A stretch of DNA of 64,000 bases, taken from assembly GCA_019358945.1 (NCBI GenBank), contig JAHHIE010000007.1, positions 62,001-126,000 of the forward strand. Direction: 5' to 3'. Position numbers and translations under genes: made by a program. The notes under the pieces are model-generated. The model had not been told where the DNA came from and searched no databases. It worked only from the letters and a program-made list of their open reading frames with translations. Below are positions 54,424 to 62,611 of the stretch, one piece after another; position 1 is the stretch's first letter; every line of letters starts with the position of its first letter. This stretch comes from Stenomitos rutilans HA7619-LM2 (GTDB taxonomy: Bacteria; Cyanobacteriota; Cyanobacteriia; Leptolyngbyales; Leptolyngbyaceae).

Positions 54424-54939
54424 ATGAATACAGAAGGGGCAGCCAAGTTTGGAGAGGATCAGGGTATCCCTCGCGACAAGGCGAATTCGTGGCTGCAGCC
54501 TCCCCCGTGGACACCCATGATTGAACTGCGTGCAGCAGAGCAAAGGAGCGTCAAACGGATCAAACGGGCCCAACGCTTCGTGTTTCTGCACACGATCCGG
54601 CACGAGTTCTTTGACGCCGATTTGCAACCTGAACTGAACGCGCTCTATGGCGCTAGCGTGGTGGGACAGCCGCCCGTCCCGACTGCTCAAGTAGCATTAG
54701 CGATGATTGTGCAAGCCTGGACAGGCGCATCGGACGATGAAGCAATCGACGTGGCCGTGGAACAGACACTGGCTCACATTGCCCGGTGGCAGGGAGACCG
54801 TTCGCGCTCCCTGACGCTCCGCAAAAACTTATTTGATTTGCGTCGCATGGCGGTCGTGCCTACTCTCCACCTCTTAGGAGATTTCGAGGAACGGCTCATG
54901 CCGCTGTTTCCTGAATTCTGTACCGATCCTCTAGACTGA
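54424..54939 (+). pseudogene. Internally deleted IS1182-family transposase
   Basis: 171 codons. Residues about 28-110 match the N-terminal region of IS1182 transposases (FLHTIRHEFFDADLQPELNA, PVPTAQVALAMIVQAWTGAS, DDEAID). Residues about 111-150 jump to the C-terminal signature VEQTLAHIARWQGDRS then LRKNLFDLRRMAVV. The DDE catalytic core between them (about 300 residues in full elements) is missing, yet the frame stays open across the junction. Start uncertain. Cannot be an active transposase; could be a decayed copy or a retained DNA-binding derivative. Confidence 0.7.
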
Positions 54940-54967
54940 GACGTTAGGCTTTAGACTTGCGCTCATC

Positions 54968-55516
54968 ATGAACTTACCAACCTGGATTACGGTTTCTCGT
55001 CTGCTGGCAGTGCCTTTGCTGCTGTATGGGTTGCATGAGCCAACGATGACCTGGCGCTGGATCGCGCTAGTGGTGTTTTTACTGGCAGCAGGTACAGACT
55101 GGTTGGATGGCTACCTGGCTCGCCGACTAAATCAGGTTACAGAATTGGGTAAATTCCTCGATCCTCTGGTTGACAAGCTATTAGTCTTAGCGCCACTGCT
55201 GTCGCTGGTGGAGCTAGGCCAGGTGCCTGCCTGGGGAGTGTTTCTCATCCTGGCGCGGGAACTAACGATCGCGGGTTGGCGCGTGAACCCCAGTCTGCAA
55301 GGTAGCACGACGATTCAGGGTGCAAACCTCTGGGGCAAGCTGAAAACGGTGAGTCAAATTGTAGCGATCGGGCTACTCATAGTGCCACTAGATAAAACCT
55401 GGGTGCTTCCTTCACTCATCGCTTTTTGGGTGTCTGTAGCGCTGACCCTGATCTCTGGTGTCATTTACCTGCTGCCTCAAAACCGCAAAACTGCGGAGGG
55501 TTTGAACCGAGCCTGA
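54968..55516 (+). CDS. pgsA: CDP-diacylglycerol–glycerol-3-phosphate 3-phosphatidyltransferase
   Basis: 182-residue membrane enzyme making phosphatidylglycerol phosphate, the precursor of phosphatidylglycerol needed for photosystems. The CDP-alcohol phosphotransferase motif D-G-x2-A-R-x8-G-x3-D-x3-D is intact (DWLDGYLARRLNQVTELGKF then LDPLVDKL). About five membrane helices. ATG at 54968, preceded by a poor ribosome binding site. It converges with the photolyase gene across a double-hairpin spacer. Confidence 0.95.
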   Translation: MNLPTWITVSRLLAVPLLLYGLHEPTMTWRWIALVVFLLAAGTDWLDGYLARRLNQVTELGKFLDPLVDKLLVLAPLLSLVELGQVPAWGVFLILARELTIAGWRVNPSLQGSTTIQGANLWGKLKTVSQIVAIGLLIVPLDKTWVLPSLIAFWVSVALTLISGVIYLLPQNRKTAEGLNRA

Positions 55517-55534
55517 ATAAATTGGGATTTACGC

Positions 55535-55602
55535 AAACCTCAGAGGTTTTAACCAAGAATCAGGCGCTGAACCAAATGTAGCCGCTTAAACCTCCGAGGT
55601 TT
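55535..55602. terminator. Two palindromic hairpins between convergent pgsA and photolyase genes
   Basis: AAACCTC-A-GAGGTTT (55535-55549, followed by T) and AAACCTC-C-GAGGTTT (55588-55602, followed by T) are perfect short dyads 38 bp apart. Their A-rich 5' and T-rich 3' sides suit bidirectional termination between convergent genes. The near-duplication suggests a small repeat family. Confidence 0.55.
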
Positions 55603-55641
55603 TGGTCGAGTGCATAAGTCTTGCAGATATGGCTCAAGTGA

Positions 55642-57282
55642 CTACAGTAAGCTGAGTTGAATTGTGTCAGTCTCTAGCTTTGCTTTGCGTCGAGAGGCTT
55701 GACGAGGTTTGATATCGACATGGGCGACAAACCAGGTGCGTAGCGCTTTTGCCTGTTCAGGGTCAAGCGTTTCTAGATCAAGGGCTAGTGGGAAAAGGTC
55801 ACGTTCCGCTGTCGTCGTCCAATTTATGTGGCTTTCAAAACGTTCTGCTCCGAAGGGCAGGAGGCTTTCTGGCAGGCGCGACAGATGTGGTACCACGTTT
55901 TCTAAGCCGATAAACTGCTGGCGCTGCTGTTCTAGCTGCTTGACGCGCTGTTTGCGAGCTTGCTTGTAGTTAAGAATGGGTGCAGGATAGCCCTTGAGCA
56001 GCATTGGCGAACCCAAGCATTCGGGCGGCAAGTTCTTGAGTTCTGGTAGCCAGCGCTTAATGAAGGTACCCTCTGGATCGCAGCGATCGACCGCCACTTG
56101 TTCTGGGTTGTAGATGCGCGTCCAGGTTTTATCGACGCAATGGGTAACACCCGACTGCATCGCCCACTGATAATGGTCAATCGGGCAATCCCCATCAATC
56201 AGGTGTCGCATGAAGTGTAGCGCTCCATAGCGCCAGTCCATTCCCAGGAGATTGCTTAAAAAGCTGGAGTACAAGGCGCGAATGCGAAAGTTAAGTTCTT
56301 TCCAGCCGCCTGTGGCTTGGAGGCATCGTGCAGCCGCATCGACGATCGGAAAGCCTGTTTCACCGTCCTGCCATGCGCGATACAGGTCTTCATCAAACGA
56401 CCAGCCATCGTCGTCAAAGATGCTGTAGAGCGATCGCAACTCTAACTGCGGCAGGTAGCGAAACCGTTGAGCAAACCCAGTACCCCAGCGTAAGCGAGCA
56501 ATCAATTGTGTGCGGCTCCGTTGCACCCGTCCATCAGGAGACGAGTTGATCTGCTGGGTCATCTGGTAGCATTCCCGCACGGAAATCGCACCAAATTTAA
56601 TGTGGGGACTTAAGCCTGTAGTTGCCTCAGCGCTGGGGTAGGAGAGTTGCCAGTAGTAGCGATCGGTCTTCTCTGCCAAAAACTCTTGCAGCAGTTGCCG
56701 CGCTGCTTGCGTTCCAGCGGGCGGGATTTTTTTACTATCTGGCAAATGTCCGACTTCGCTCAGTGTGGGTAAGGGATTGCTGGCAATGTCAGGGGGTACA
56801 TGAACATGGGCAGGAATGGGCACCATATCAGCGTTCATGTCAGCGAACCATAAATCCCGATAGTCTGGATACGGGATGAGATCTGGTGTGGTCGCTAGGG
56901 GTTCAAACCAACGGATTTTGAGGTTGTCTTGGACGAGTGCTGCGTTCAACCGAGCATCGCGTACCCGACCATAGATGCGCTCAAAGTCAATATGGGCATA
57001 AATGCCATCTGCCTGAGTTTCACGAATCAGTTGTGGCAACACCTCTACCGGATCGCCTGATCGCAAAATGAGCCGCCCTCCCCGATCGCGCAAATCTTGA
57101 TCCAGCGATCGCAAGCACTCCAGCATAAACGCCACCCGTGCGGCACCTGTTTCGGGGTGGTGCAGCAGGGCGCGATCGAACACAAAAACGGGAATCACCT
57201 CACCCCGCAAAGCAGCACGATACAGCGGCGCATGATCCGCGATGCGTAAATCCCGACGAAACCAGACGATCGTGCGGTTCAT
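55642..57282 (-). CDS. Divergent photolyase/cryptochrome-family flavoprotein
   Basis: 546 residues. The N-terminal antenna-type alpha/beta domain (TIVWFRRDLRIADHAPLYRA) and C-terminal FAD domain (WQDGETGFPIVDAAARCLQ, LLGMDWRYGALHFMRHLIDG) are clear. Several flavin-pocket positions differ from class I CPD photolyase: the NRVRM region reads NFRIRAL, and the NNGGWQWA loop, which holds the Asn contacting flavin N5, is shortened to IDHYQWAMQSG. RIYNPEQVAVDRCDPEG replaces the usual FNP...KFDPEG. A basic C-terminal tail follows. It may be a DNA-repair enzyme of a distinct clade or a photoreceptor. ATG at 57282. Confidence 0.88.
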   Translation of the reverse strand: MNRTIVWFRRDLRIADHAPLYRAALRGEVIPVFVFDRALLHHPETGAARVAFMLECLRSLDQDLRDRGGRLILRSGDPVEVLPQLIRETQADGIYAHIDFERIYGRVRDARLNAALVQDNLKIRWFEPLATTPDLIPYPDYRDLWFADMNADMVPIPAHVHVPPDIASNPLPTLSEVGHLPDSKKIPPAGTQAARQLLQEFLAEKTDRYYWQLSYPSAEATTGLSPHIKFGAISVRECYQMTQQINSSPDGRVQRSRTQLIARLRWGTGFAQRFRYLPQLELRSLYSIFDDDGWSFDEDLYRAWQDGETGFPIVDAAARCLQATGGWKELNFRIRALYSSFLSNLLGMDWRYGALHFMRHLIDGDCPIDHYQWAMQSGVTHCVDKTWTRIYNPEQVAVDRCDPEGTFIKRWLPELKNLPPECLGSPMLLKGYPAPILNYKQARKQRVKQLEQQRQQFIGLENVVPHLSRLPESLLPFGAERFESHINWTTTAERDLFPLALDLETLDPEQAKALRTWFVAHVDIKPRQASRRKAKLETDTIQLSLL

Positions 57283-57403
57283 AGATAAAGCCAGCACTGA
57301 GGGCATTGTCTCAGCTTAACAAAACGCAAGGCTTTGAGATTGTTGGTAGTTAGAAGGGTAGGGGATGCAGGTTGCAAGCTAAAGCCGGTTGATGATGATG
57401 AAA

Positions 57404-57775
57404 TCAACTCGTCTGTTGCAGTAATTTCTTAACCGCATTGAGTAAATCCGGTGGATGGTAGGGTTTGGTGATGTAGGCATCTGCGCCTTGTTTCATGCCC
57501 CAGTAGACATCAAACTCTTCGCTCTTACTGGTACACATAACCACAGGAATGTGCTTGGTTTTGGGATCATTCTTAATCCACCGACATAGTTCGTAGCCAT
57601 TTTTGCGAGGCATGACAATATCCGTCACCACAACATCAGGCGACTTTGCCGTGATGCGCTCGATCGCCTCTTCCCCGTCCACCGCCTCAACGACGCTGAA
57701 GCCGCTTTTTCTAAATTGCTCTGAGACCATTTCCCGCACGGTGGGGCTATCGTCCACGATCAGAACTATAGTCAT
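57404..57775 (-). CDS. Single-domain CheY/PilH-like response regulator
   Basis: 123-residue stand-alone receiver: IVDDSPTVREMV, phosphoacceptor in VVTDIVMPRKNGYELCRWIK, CTSKSEEFDVYWGMKQGADAYITKPYHPPDLL. The wording resembles cyanobacterial PilH/PilG-like and PatA-group CheY proteins used in phototaxis. No kinase adjacent; it could exchange phosphate with one of the CheA or hybrid kinases elsewhere. ATG at 57775. Confidence 0.93.
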   Translation of the reverse strand: MTIVLIVDDSPTVREMVSEQFRKSGFSVVEAVDGEEAIERITAKSPDVVVTDIVMPRKNGYELCRWIKNDPKTKHIPVVMCTSKSEEFDVYWGMKQGADAYITKPYHPPDLLNAVKKLLQQTS

Positions 57776-58107
57776 AACTCCATAACGGCTCAGTGATTAA
57801 GGCATGATTGCGATAGTTTAGCGTGTTTGTTGAGCCAGTGGGAGTCAGCGCTTTAGCCCTGGTTCGCCCGTCAAACGAGGGAATTTGGGTTGCGATCGCT
57901 GTCACTCAGGCACAAAGGATGAAACGCTTGTCATAGCCTTCTTCACACCAGATGAGCATGGTTCCGGCAGAAGTGCGGCAATCTCACGACACCTTCTTTG
58001 GCTCAAATTACAGGACGATTTTTAGTCAAGCCACAGAATCAACCGACTCATACCGATTTAAATAGATTTCACGACAGATCTCTGTAGGGACGTTACATGT
58101 AACATCC
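57776..58107. other. Intergenic region with palindromic repeat
   Basis: 57776-58046 shows no gene beyond a likely promoter for the CheY gene. From 58049 an ATACCGATTTAAAT sequence, matching one end of the ATACCRATTT MITE family, leads into the 36-bp palindrome at 58080-58115. Confidence 0.4.
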
Positions 58108-58115
58108 CTACAGAG
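58080..58115. repeat. Near-perfect 36-bp palindrome
   Basis: CTCTGTAGGGACGTTACA (58080-58097) faces TGTAACATCCCTACAGAG (58098-58115), with one mismatched pair and no loop. Such TAGGGACGTTAC...GTAACGTCCCTA units are frequent between cyanobacterial genes. It abuts, and seems to truncate, a DUF1295-like fragment. Confidence 0.8.
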
Positions 58116-58215
58116 GGATCGGCTGCTGATAGTCGGCATCGTCAGGGTGTTTTTCCAGCAGCCAGCGCTCTTCACGGCTCGCTTTGGCGTTGAAAACAAA
58201 TACGAGAATGGTGCC
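58108..58215 (-). pseudogene. C-terminal fragment of a DUF1295/isoprenylcysteine methyltransferase-like protein
   Basis: In the minus-strand frame after a stop at 58218-58216, about 35 codons read GTILVFVFNAKASREERWLL then EKHPDDADYQQ, the conserved cytoplasmic tail of DUF1295/ICMT-type membrane proteins (NAKA-x-REERWL...Y). The frame ends at a TAG inside the adjacent palindrome, and no upstream membrane part is found. A remnant, probably disrupted by repeat insertion. Confidence 0.5.
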
Positions 58216-58378
58216 TCAGTTGACTCAGGCTTACTTGATAGAGTGCCCAACTAAAGGCAGTTGCAATCAATCTGCTGTAATCAATCTGCTGTAATCAATC
58301 CGCTGTAAAGAGGATGTTTGAAAAGGCCATCTCTGTGATTTATGCCCAGTTGGTCAAACGTTTCACGGTGCGATCGTT

Positions 58379-59356
58379 CTACTTCCAGGCTTGTGTCAGT
58401 TGGTCGAGTCGCTCTACGTCCGACGTACTTAGGCTCCAGCCCAAAGCTCCGGCATTCTGACGTGCCTGCTCCGCGTTTTTTGCGCCAGGAATGGGAATGA
58501 CATTTCCTTGAGCCAACAACCAGTTGAGAGCAACTTGAGCAGGAGTGCGGTCATATGCTGCACCAATCTCTTGAAGCGCACGGATGACAGGCGCAATCTT
58601 CTCCAAACCGTTTGGGTTAAAGCGGGGATCGAGACGGCGAGCGCCCTGGAGGGACTGCCCCTGACCCGATCGAGCAGACTCAACCGTATACTTTCCAGTC
58701 AGCAATCCCTGCGCTAAAGGACTGTACGCGAGAATTGTAATGCCCAATTCGCGGGCAGTGTCTAAAATGCCGTTGCTTTCAATGTGACGGGTCAGCAACG
58801 AGTAGCGCACTTGATTGACAGCCAACGGCACGCCTCTTGCTGCTAGATATCTGTGCGCTTGCCTCATTTGTTCAGCAGAATAGTTACTCACGCCAACGGT
58901 GGCAATTCTGCCCTGCTGCACTTCATCAGCCAAGGCATTCATTAATATGCGTTTTCCTAAGAGAAAATCAAACGGTTGATGTACCTGGTAAAGTGCAACC
59001 TGGGACACCTGTAAGCGCTCCAAACTGGCGGTTAATGCATCAGAAACCGATTGGGCATTAAAGCGCCAGGGTAGGGGAAAGAATTTGGTGGCAATCTGAA
59101 CAGGTTTGTCGGTTTGCTGCATGAATTGTCCAAGCAACCGCTCAGATTCGCCCAAACCATAGACTTCTGCCGTATCAAAAAAGCTGAGGCCAGACTCGAT
59201 CGTGGCGTTGAATGCCTCACGCACCTGGTCGGCACCGTAGTCGTTCCCGTAGCTCCAAAAGAATTTGTCGCCCCATGCCCAGGTGCCAATGCCCAGTGGA
59301 GAAACCGTGGGGCCGTTGGGGCCTAATGCGATCGCGTCTACAGCCATTTCACCCAT
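58379..59356 (-). CDS. Aldo/keto reductase
   Basis: 325-residue NADPH-dependent (alpha/beta)8 oxidoreductase. The catalytic tetrad is visible: Asp and Tyr in FFDTAEVYGLGESE, Lys in ATKFFP, His in LYQVHQP. The C-terminal cofactor site is IPIPGAKNAEQARQNAGALGW. Similar to plant/cyanobacterial AKRs acting on pyridoxal or reactive carbonyls; substrate open. ATG at 59356 is chosen; ATG at 59347 is possible. A MITE starts 18 bp upstream of the start codon, so the promoter may lie in the element. Confidence 0.93.
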   Translation of the reverse strand: MGEMAVDAIALGPNGPTVSPLGIGTWAWGDKFFWSYGNDYGADQVREAFNATIESGLSFFDTAEVYGLGESERLLGQFMQQTDKPVQIATKFFPLPWRFNAQSVSDALTASLERLQVSQVALYQVHQPFDFLLGKRILMNALADEVQQGRIATVGVSNYSAEQMRQAHRYLAARGVPLAVNQVRYSLLTRHIESNGILDTARELGITILAYSPLAQGLLTGKYTVESARSGQGQSLQGARRLDPRFNPNGLEKIAPVIRALQEIGAAYDRTPAQVALNWLLAQGNVIPIPGAKNAEQARQNAGALGWSLSTSDVERLDQLTQAWK

Positions 59357-59374
59357 CAACAAACGTTACAGTAT

Positions 59375-59488
59375 TAGGACTTACGCATTTGCCCCTAGCC
59401 CCCAATGCTGGTGGGGGCTTTGATTGGCTCGGTTCCCCCAGCATTGGGGGCTAGGGGGCGAAAGATGATCGCTTTTGCGTAAGTCCTA
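59375..59488. mobile_element. MITE-like element, IS630/Tc1-type, copy 2
   Basis: 114 bp with TAGGACTTACGCA (59375-59387) and TGCGTAAGTCCTA (59476-59488) ends, nearly identical to 2149-2260. It lies in the divergent promoter region between the aldo/keto reductase and the PucC-like gene. Confidence 0.87.
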
Positions 59489-59614
59489 AGTATTTGACAT
59501 CTAGAGTTTAGCGCGATGCTGGGAGACGTAGGGCTTTATGCTATTAGATCGGCAGTCCTTTCTAACTAAAGGCTGACGAACAAAACGTGTATCGCAAAAC
59601 CTCTTCGTGCTGTC

Positions 59615-61033
59615 ATGGAAACCAGTCATTTCTCTGATTCATCCGCTGTGTCGCGTCCTCGTATTCCCCTTCTGACCATGCTGCGCCTGGGGCTATTTCA
59701 GCTAGGGCTAGGGATGATGTCGGTACTGCTGTTTGGGCTACTAAACCGCGTTTTGATTAAGGAACTGGGGGTACCAGCCACGATCGCCAGCGTGGTGCTA
59801 GCCATTACCCTGCTAGTGTCACCCGCTCGCGTCTGGTTTGGGCAGCTATCCGATACAAAATCTTTGTGGGGGCTACATCGCACAGGCTACGTCTGGATAG
59901 GTGCGATCAGCCTGGCGGTCATTGCGTTTCTCGCGGTGCAGATTATGTGGCAGGTTGGAGCCAGCCTGCAAGCAACGGGCTGGAGTGCCGTGACCTATGC
60001 CTGGACAGCGCTTCTAGCCGCCATGTTTGGATTATACGGCATTGCCGTTAGCGTCTGTTCGACCCCTTTTACAACCTTGCTCGTAGATGTGACAGATGAG
60101 GAAGACCGCTCCAAAATTGTGGGCGTGGACTGGGCACTGCTGATTTGTGGCACGATCGTAGGTGGCATCACGATCGGCATCATGCTTAAAAAGCTAGGCG
60201 CTGATCCATCGCTAGACGTTTTGCGGAGCAGCATTAACCAGTTGTTTCTGATCCTGCCTGCGATCGTTGTCTTACTGGCGCTAACAGCAACCTGGGGCGT
60301 TGAAAAAAAATATTCTCGCTATGCTCAGCGATCGAGCTTCACCGATTTAAGTGAGCGTATTACCTTAAAGCGAGCATGGACGATTCTCACTGCCAACCGT
60401 CAAACCCGCTTTTTCTTCACCTTTTTGCTGGCAATGACTTTGGGGTTATTTCTGCAAGATGCGATCCTTGAGCCGTATGGTGGCGAGGTCTTCAAAATGC
60501 CAGCAGGGGCCACCGCAACCCTGAATGCGTTCTGGGGCACAGGAACGCTCATTGGCATTATCGGAGCAGGCTTCGCGCTAGCACCTCGAATCGGTAAACA
60601 TCAAACGGCTAAGCTTGGCTGTCAAGCTGTTGTGCTGTCATTGGTGCTGGTCATTGCCGCTGGCTTCACCCGCAATCCTCACTTCTTGCAACTGGCACTG
60701 CTGTTGTTTGGGTTGGCGGCAGGCATCACCACCACCGGAGCCATTACGCTGATGATGGATCTTACGGCGGCTGAAACGGCAGGCACCTTCATTGGGGCAT
60801 GGGGTCTGGCACAGGCATTGTCTCGCGGTATGGCGACCATTATTGGGGGGACAGCACTCGACCTGGGCAGAAAGCTCACCACTGAACTGGCGATCGCTTA
60901 CGGTCTGGTCTTTGTCCTTCAGGCACTCTGCATGCTCGGCGCGATCGCGCTTCTGATGCGCGTCAACGTCCAGGAATTTCAGACCAGCGCGAAGGATACG
61001 ATCGCCACGGTGATGAGCAACGAATTGGATTAG
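59615..61033 (+). CDS. PucC/BCH-family MFS protein (LhaA-like)
   Basis: 472-residue major-facilitator-type membrane protein with twelve predicted helices. RLGLFQLGLGMMSVLLFGLL, SPARVWFGQLSDT and LLVDVTDEEDRSKIVGVDWA are hallmarks of the PucC family, which assists chlorophyll or bacteriochlorophyll delivery and light-harvesting complex assembly (recalled). PYGGEVFKM is also typical. ATG at 59615. Divergent from the aldo/keto reductase with a MITE between; followed after 79 bp by an IMPase-like gene on the same strand. Confidence 0.92.
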   Translation: METSHFSDSSAVSRPRIPLLTMLRLGLFQLGLGMMSVLLFGLLNRVLIKELGVPATIASVVLAITLLVSPARVWFGQLSDTKSLWGLHRTGYVWIGAISLAVIAFLAVQIMWQVGASLQATGWSAVTYAWTALLAAMFGLYGIAVSVCSTPFTTLLVDVTDEEDRSKIVGVDWALLICGTIVGGITIGIMLKKLGADPSLDVLRSSINQLFLILPAIVVLLALTATWGVEKKYSRYAQRSSFTDLSERITLKRAWTILTANRQTRFFFTFLLAMTLGLFLQDAILEPYGGEVFKMPAGATATLNAFWGTGTLIGIIGAGFALAPRIGKHQTAKLGCQAVVLSLVLVIAAGFTRNPHFLQLALLLFGLAAGITTTGAITLMMDLTAAETAGTFIGAWGLAQALSRGMATIIGGTALDLGRKLTTELAIAYGLVFVLQALCMLGAIALLMRVNVQEFQTSAKDTIATVMSNELD

Positions 61034-61112
61034 GAGAGTTTTGAGTGTTGAGTTTTGAGTTATGAGTTAGAAGGCGCAACTCAAGATTCAAAACTTAGAA
61101 CTCATAACTCTC

Positions 61113-61925
61113 ATGGTTGACTTCTGGACTCAGGTACTCAGCTTTGCTCAAACCACGACTGCTCGTGTCGGCACCCAGCTATTGCAAGACTTTGGGCAGG
61201 TGCAGGCGGCAGAAAAGGCAGATGGTAGTTTGGTCACACAGTCTGATCGATGGGCAGATGAGGCATTGAGAGGCGCGATCGCCCAGGCTTTTCCCGATCA
61301 TGGCGTTCTCAGCGAAGAAGTCGAACACATTTTCCCTGCCAATGATTGGTGCTGGATTGTTGACCCCTTAGACGGCACCACCAACTTTGCGCGAGGCATA
61401 CCCATCTGGGGCATTTCATTAGGCTTGCTTTACAAAGGCACACCCACTTTTGGCTACGTCCACTTACCGCCTTTAGATCAATCCTTTCACGGTTACTGGC
61501 GCGGTACATCTGGTTTAGAGATGCCAACGGGTGCTTTTTTGAACGATCGCCCCATTCACGCCAGTACCGATGCTCTCACCTCTAACCATTTCTTCAACCT
61601 CTGCACCCGCAGCACTGGCTTACTCAAAAACCCCTTCCCCTGCAAAATTCGGATGTTAGGAGTCGCAACGTACAACCTGCTGACCGTAGCGGCTGGAGCA
61701 ACCCTTGGCGGAGTCGAAGCCACCCCCAAAATTTGGGACATTGCTGCTGTCTGGGCGATCGTACAAGCCGCAGGAGCCGTCTGGACTCCCTTAGAACCGC
61801 AACCAATCTTTCCTCTTCAGGTAGGAAAAGACTATGGCGATCGGGCTTACCCCACCCTGGTTGTTAGCCAAACCGCCTTAGTCCCTACCTTCTTGCCACT
61901 TGTTCAAACGTTAGGAAGAGAATAG
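61113..61925 (+). CDS. Inositol monophosphatase family protein (divergent)
   Basis: 270-residue member of the lithium-sensitive phosphatase superfamily. Metal-binding motifs: TQSDRWADEALR, EEVE, WIVDPLDGTTNFARGIPIWG and a C-terminal WDIAAVWAIVQAAGAVW. The first motif differs from the usual VTEAD (TQSDR) and the central region is shortened, so the substrate may not be inositol phosphate; histidinol phosphate is an alternative. Its sequence is well diverged from the paralogue at 7061-7882. The 79-bp gap upstream is filled by GAGTTTTGAGT-type repeats. ATG at 61113. Confidence 0.9.
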   Translation: MVDFWTQVLSFAQTTTARVGTQLLQDFGQVQAAEKADGSLVTQSDRWADEALRGAIAQAFPDHGVLSEEVEHIFPANDWCWIVDPLDGTTNFARGIPIWGISLGLLYKGTPTFGYVHLPPLDQSFHGYWRGTSGLEMPTGAFLNDRPIHASTDALTSNHFFNLCTRSTGLLKNPFPCKIRMLGVATYNLLTVAAGATLGGVEATPKIWDIAAVWAIVQAAGAVWTPLEPQPIFPLQVGKDYGDRAYPTLVVSQTALVPTFLPLVQTLGRE

Positions 61926-62139
61926 TTGCAAGTGATCAACGCGCTAAGAAAACCTGCGGCAAAAGAGCCAGTAGCAACAACACAAACCTCGTACAGGCAA
62001 CGCTTGAGTGATCGTCCTGAGAGTAATCTTCATCATGTAGGCATCAGTCGCTGCTGCACGCTGTTTAGTAGTCAGATCCCTACCGTGTTGGGTGGCGATT
62101 TCTCCTTAACCTGCTGGCTGTGAGCTGCTCGTGCATGTC

Positions 62140-62604
62140 TCAAGTCCGTCTTGTTTCTTTGGGTGGAAGGACAACAACGGTAAACCAGTAGTCGGCGAAA
62201 TCATGCACGACACGCATGAACTGATCAAAGTCAATGGGCTTAACGATGTACGAACTACAGCGCAGCTTATACATGGTCAGAATGTCTTTTTCTTCTGCCG
62301 AGGTGGTCAAAATGACCACAGGTAAATGGTTTAGCTTGTCATCGGCAACCATTTGCTGGAGCACCTCGCGTCCATCCAGAATGGGCATATTCAAATCGAG
62401 CAAAATCAGATCGGGCGTGGGCGCGTCGGCGTACGGATCGCGCTTGCGCAGAAAATCTAGGCACGCCTGACCGTTTTCCACGTGATAAAGATCAATGGCG
62501 AGCTTGGCTCGCTTGAAAGCCGCGCGGGTCAAGATCACATCGTTCTCATTATCCTCTACCAGTAAGATTTTCCCAAGCTGATGACTGTTTGGTTGGTTGG
62601 TCAT
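62140..62604 (-). CDS. Rcp1-type response regulator
   Basis: 154-residue single receiver with the extended loops of the phytochrome regulator Rcp1: ILLVEDNENDVILTRAAFKR, DLILLDLNMPILDGREVLQQM, VVILTTSAEEKDI, SYIVKPIDFDQFMRVV. The ATG at 62604 is supported by AGGAGGTGA, which also forms the last two Arg codons and stop of the upstream kinase gene. Cognate partner of that kinase. Confidence 0.94.
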   Translation of the reverse strand: MTNQPNSHQLGKILLVEDNENDVILTRAAFKRAKLAIDLYHVENGQACLDFLRKRDPYADAPTPDLILLDLNMPILDGREVLQQMVADDKLNHLPVVILTTSAEEKDILTMYKLRCSSYIVKPIDFDQFMRVVHDFADYWFTVVVLPPKETRRT

Positions 62605-62611
62605 GGCTGAA

